Assembly: GCA_002448445.1 (NCBI GenBank)
Contig: DJYC01000088.1
Span: forward strand, 6,710 to 14,467
Source: Treponema sp. UBA6988
GTDB lineage: Bacteria > Spirochaetota > Spirochaetia > Treponematales > Treponemataceae
Reading direction: 5' to 3'
Length of the DNA stretch: 7,758 nt
A program made the translations under genes and the position numbers. The notes under the pieces were generated by a model that worked only from the letters and a program-made list of their open reading frames with translations, was not told the DNA's origin and did no database searches. This document shows, in pieces, positions 5,731 to 7,758 of the stretch; the stretch's first letter is position 1; each line of letters starts with the position of its first letter.

Positions 5731-5736
5731 TTAAAT

Positions 5737-7281
5737 ATGTCAAATGGTATCAATTTTTTTCAGGCTCTACTTTCTTCGATTTTTGGAGGCAACGATCCTG
5801 ATGCAGTAAAGCGCAGACTTTTGAAGAGCGTCGCGAAGTCACTTTCCAGGACCAAATTCCATTTTTACAAAATCAGCTCCAAAGAAGTGGAACCGGCTTT
5901 CGCAAAGTTTTTCTACGACATATACAAGGCTATTTCCCCGGCCCAGGCCATGTTCCAGAACATGAGCCTTGCAAGCCTCAAGCAAGTTGTTATCTCCTCT
6001 TCCCTTTCGGACAAGCAGCACTCCCTGCTTGCAGACCTTTCCGAGGAATCCATCCGCGAGCTTGCCAACAGCGTAAGCGCCAAGGACTTGCAGAAACAGG
6101 TTTCGGCAACATATTCGACCTTTGCACAGGGCTTCACATCGCAGAAGACTGCCGCCATAGACGTGCTCTACTCAAAGCTGGTGGCCTTCTACAACTTCTG
6201 CATGTACGATTTCTACGTCATGATCAGGAAATTTGACCCGTCCCTGCACGAGCGCAACTTTAGCATCCTGCCCAAATTCCGCGCCACCGATGGCGACCGG
6301 GTGGAAGAAGAGCTCAAGAACTTTACGTCCGTTGCCTGGGCAATCCCCATGGATGCCACCTGGGAGGAAATGTTTGAGCTCCTAAAGAAGATAAAGGGCG
6401 TTGAACCAATTGCCCCCAACATCTGGAAGAAAATCATAGCCCGCCTGCGCTCCGTAAAGGACGAAAACGTATTCGAGATGATGATTCAGCTCATAACTGA
6501 AGACCCCCTCTACCGCGAAAAGGTAAAGGTGGAGAACCAGCACATCATGGATGGCTACCTGCAGGAAATCAAGCGGCAGATGGAAAGCGTCCTTGAAGAC
6601 GTAAAAGAGCAGGAAGAAAAATTCAACACGGAAAAGCTTGTCCAGCAGGTCTTTGGCACGCTCAACGTAGAGCCGCTCAAGAACTACAACGAAGAAATAA
6701 ACGAAGTGCTCGACAAAAAGAGCTTCAAAGGCTACAAATACGCCGAACCTGTAAAATACCTTAAACTGTTTCTTCTGGACTACGCAAAAAAGGAAATCCG
6801 CGACCTTAGCGACATTATCCTGGTCCGCGGCGAATGGACCAACCAGCAGATGTCAACTCCCATGAGCGAGGCCCTGCACCGCCTGCTCAACATATCCGAC
6901 GCAATCCTAAAGTTTGACGAAAAGCTTGCGGAAAACGGCGAATGGGGCATGAAGATTAAGACTCTACTTCCACGCTGCGAGAGGGACAAGGAAGCCCGCA
7001 ACATAATCAACATGGTAATAGGCGATGCAAACGATGAGGCTGCCCAGTTAATCAGCGGGGCGGTAAAATACATGGTAATCTACGACAGGAACCTCAAGAC
7101 CGTACTGGAAGACTTTATGAAGGCCCCGCACAGCCAGCTGATTGTAAACTGGAGCGACCTTGACAGGTTCAGCGAGGGTACGCTAAAGAACAAGGCTGTC
7201 TCTATCTACAAGACAATCTACACCTTCGTTCAGCTGATGCAGCTCTTCAACGTGCAGTTAAAGACATCGCCGCGCTACTAA
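5737..7281 (+). CDS. Conserved spirochaete-type protein of unknown function (DUF5312-like)
   Basis: A 514-residue protein with no signal peptide and no membrane segment, so probably cytoplasmic. It is almost all helical by composition. A charged stretch at about 268-305 (QHIMDGYLQEIKRQMESV and on, rich in Glu and Lys) looks like a coiled coil. No catalytic motif, nucleotide-binding loop, zinc site or DNA-binding motif is visible. From memory it resembles the long spirochaete-restricted proteins grouped as DUF5312; I cannot confirm that here. The ATG at 5737 is preferred because a near-consensus promoter (5702-5730) covers the alternative ATG at 5719, which would add MSYSLN; neither has a Shine-Dalgarno. 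The gene stands alone, with its own promoter and a strong terminator at 7312-7348. Codon use is like that of its neighbours, giving no sign of recent transfer. No function is proposed. Confidence 0.8.
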   Translation: MSNGINFFQALLSSIFGGNDPDAVKRRLLKSVAKSLSRTKFHFYKISSKEVEPAFAKFFYDIYKAISPAQAMFQNMSLASLKQVVISSSLSDKQHSLLADLSEESIRELANSVSAKDLQKQVSATYSTFAQGFTSQKTAAIDVLYSKLVAFYNFCMYDFYVMIRKFDPSLHERNFSILPKFRATDGDRVEEELKNFTSVAWAIPMDATWEEMFELLKKIKGVEPIAPNIWKKIIARLRSVKDENVFEMMIQLITEDPLYREKVKVENQHIMDGYLQEIKRQMESVLEDVKEQEEKFNTEKLVQQVFGTLNVEPLKNYNEEINEVLDKKSFKGYKYAEPVKYLKLFLLDYAKKEIRDLSDIILVRGEWTNQQMSTPMSEALHRLLNISDAILKFDEKLAENGEWGMKIKTLLPRCERDKEARNIINMVIGDANDEAAQLISGAVKYMVIYDRNLKTVLEDFMKAPHSQLIVNWSDLDRFSEGTLKNKAVSIYKTIYTFVQLMQLFNVQLKTSPRY

Positions 7282-7311
7282 AAACTTGGATTTTCTTAAA
7301 TTTTAATATGG

Positions 7312-7348
7312 ACGGCAGTTCCAAATGCGGACTGCCGTTTTTTTTTTT
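7312..7348 (+). terminator. Strong intrinsic terminator
   Basis: ACGGCAGT (7312-7319) pairs perfectly with ACTGCCGT (7331-7338) across an 11-base loop, and the stem runs straight into a T-run reaching 7348. It lies 30 bp after the stop codon of the unknown-function gene and ends its transcript. Confidence 0.92.
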
Positions 7349-7375
7349 GCAAAGAGAAAATTAACGTGGAACGGC

Positions 7376-7429
7376 TTTACAGGGTTCCGCGGGAACATTT
7401 TGTAAAACTAATAGCGCCATGGACGGCGC
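7376..7429. other. Two adjacent stem-loops
   Basis: The first is nested: TTTACA (7376-7381) with TGTAAA (7401-7406) enclosing GTTCC-GCG-GGAAC (7384-7396). The second is GCGCC (7414-7418) with GGCGC (7425-7429). Neither is followed by a T-run on the plus strand. They lie in DNA without a convincing gene and could be part of a structured RNA together with the stem-loops at 7444-7514. Confidence 0.4.
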
Positions 7430-7443
7430 GTCATATCTTAGCT

Positions 7444-7477
7444 AAAAAAACTTGTGAGTTTTCTAACAGAAAACTCA
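7444..7477 (-). terminator. Terminator-like hairpin, minus strand
   Basis: A perfect 10-bp stem, TGAGTTTTCT (7455-7464) with AGAAAACTCA (7468-7477), has the loop AAC. Read on the minus strand it is followed after four bases by a run of seven T (7450-7444). The stem is A/T-rich, so a weaker terminator. It would stop minus-strand transcription arriving from the right, but no minus-strand gene is visible within the window there. Confidence 0.4.
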
Positions 7478-7514
7478 GTGGAAAAAATTGCAAGGAGGCA
7501 TTTTTTTTCCACTG
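7476..7514 (+). other. Long stem-loop with AAGGAGG in the loop
   Basis: CAGTGGAAAAAA (7476-7487) pairs perfectly with TTTTTTCCACTG (7503-7514). The loop holds AAGGAGG (7492-7498), an ideal Shine-Dalgarno, yet no start codon lies at working distance after it. The stem shares two bases with the preceding hairpin. The purpose is unknown. Confidence 0.4.
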
Positions 7515-7758
7515 GACCCTTCCAATCCGGCCTCATGCCTTTGCCATTGGCACTTTACAGAAGGCACCACGGAAATCAATTTTCATAAATATGGCGGCAG
7601 GTAACAAAAAAAATGTGCAGTGAAAATCGGTTTCTTTTATTTTTCCTATGTTAACGAGACCGGAAATCAATTTGGTGTGCAGCGGAAGGCTAAGCCGGCT
7701 GAAAACACGCATTGGAGCGAAACGAACGTAGTGAGTTTAATTTCCTATTCCGCGACAC
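7515..7758. other. Intergenic stretch without a supported gene
   Basis: I see no supported gene. The 13-bp word CGGAAATCAATTT occurs at 7570 and again at 7661, and GTGCAG follows each (7615 and 7677), suggesting a decayed direct duplication. CGGTTTC (7629-7635) can pair with GAGACCG (7656-7662) across a 20-base loop. The last 45 bases (GGAGCGAAACGAACGTAGTG and on) look like the edge of another dispersed repeat cut by the window end. Confidence 0.35.

Noticed and set aside
5719..5736. Upstream ATG as the start of the unknown-function protein
   Set aside because: It sits between the -35 and -10 boxes of a near-consensus promoter and has no Shine-Dalgarno, so it is unlikely to be in the transcript. 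It would hold only if transcription starts further upstream.
7366..7623. Plus-strand open frame of 85 residues starting with GTG
   Set aside because: The start has no clear Shine-Dalgarno, the frame crosses four stem-loops and two homopolymer runs, and the protein shows no domain-like pattern.

Overview
The window looks like chromosomal DNA of a host-associated spirochaete, most likely a Treponema. This rests on a long coding sequence resembling a spirochaete-restricted family of unknown function, a SUMF1-type lipoprotein of a kind common in treponemes, codon use rich in ATA, CTA and GTA, and intergenic DNA packed with short dispersed hairpin repeats. No taxon marker such as rRNA is present, so the genus is an inference.

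Layout: (1) 1-186, a dispersed hairpin repeat followed by a short upstream region. (2) 187-1995 (+), a RecQ-family DNA helicase with a repetitive insertion just before its Walker A motif. (3) 2002-2292 (-), a small single-pass membrane protein with a charged low-complexity tail, convergent with recQ. (4) 2567-3769 (+), a CPA2-type cation:proton antiporter with its own sigma70-like promoter. (5) 3770-4251, no gene: a minus-strand terminator, a hairpin-dense repeat block and a tandem repeat of about 88 bp. (6) 4252-5244 (-), a secreted lipoprotein with an FGE-sulfatase (SUMF1) domain that probably lacks formylglycine-generating activity. (7) 5245-5718, a strong minus-strand promoter, a folded RNA of about 160 nt and an intrinsic terminator directly ahead of the lipoprotein gene, then an inverted copy of the repeat at 1-65. 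(8) 5737-7281 (+), a 514-residue cytoplasmic protein of unknown function with a near-consensus promoter lying almost on its start codon and a clean terminator after it. (9) 7349-7758, no convincing gene, but a row of stem-loops.

The genes do not form an operon: each has its own upstream signals and orientation alternates, so they look like independent units (DNA repair, ion homeostasis, envelope lipoprotein, unknown). The most interesting material is non-coding: the promoter-RNA-terminator unit in front of the lipoprotein gene (orphan small RNA or transcription attenuator), and the two repeat copies whose hairpin stems differ in sequence but stay paired, which suggests selection or a copying mechanism acting on structure.
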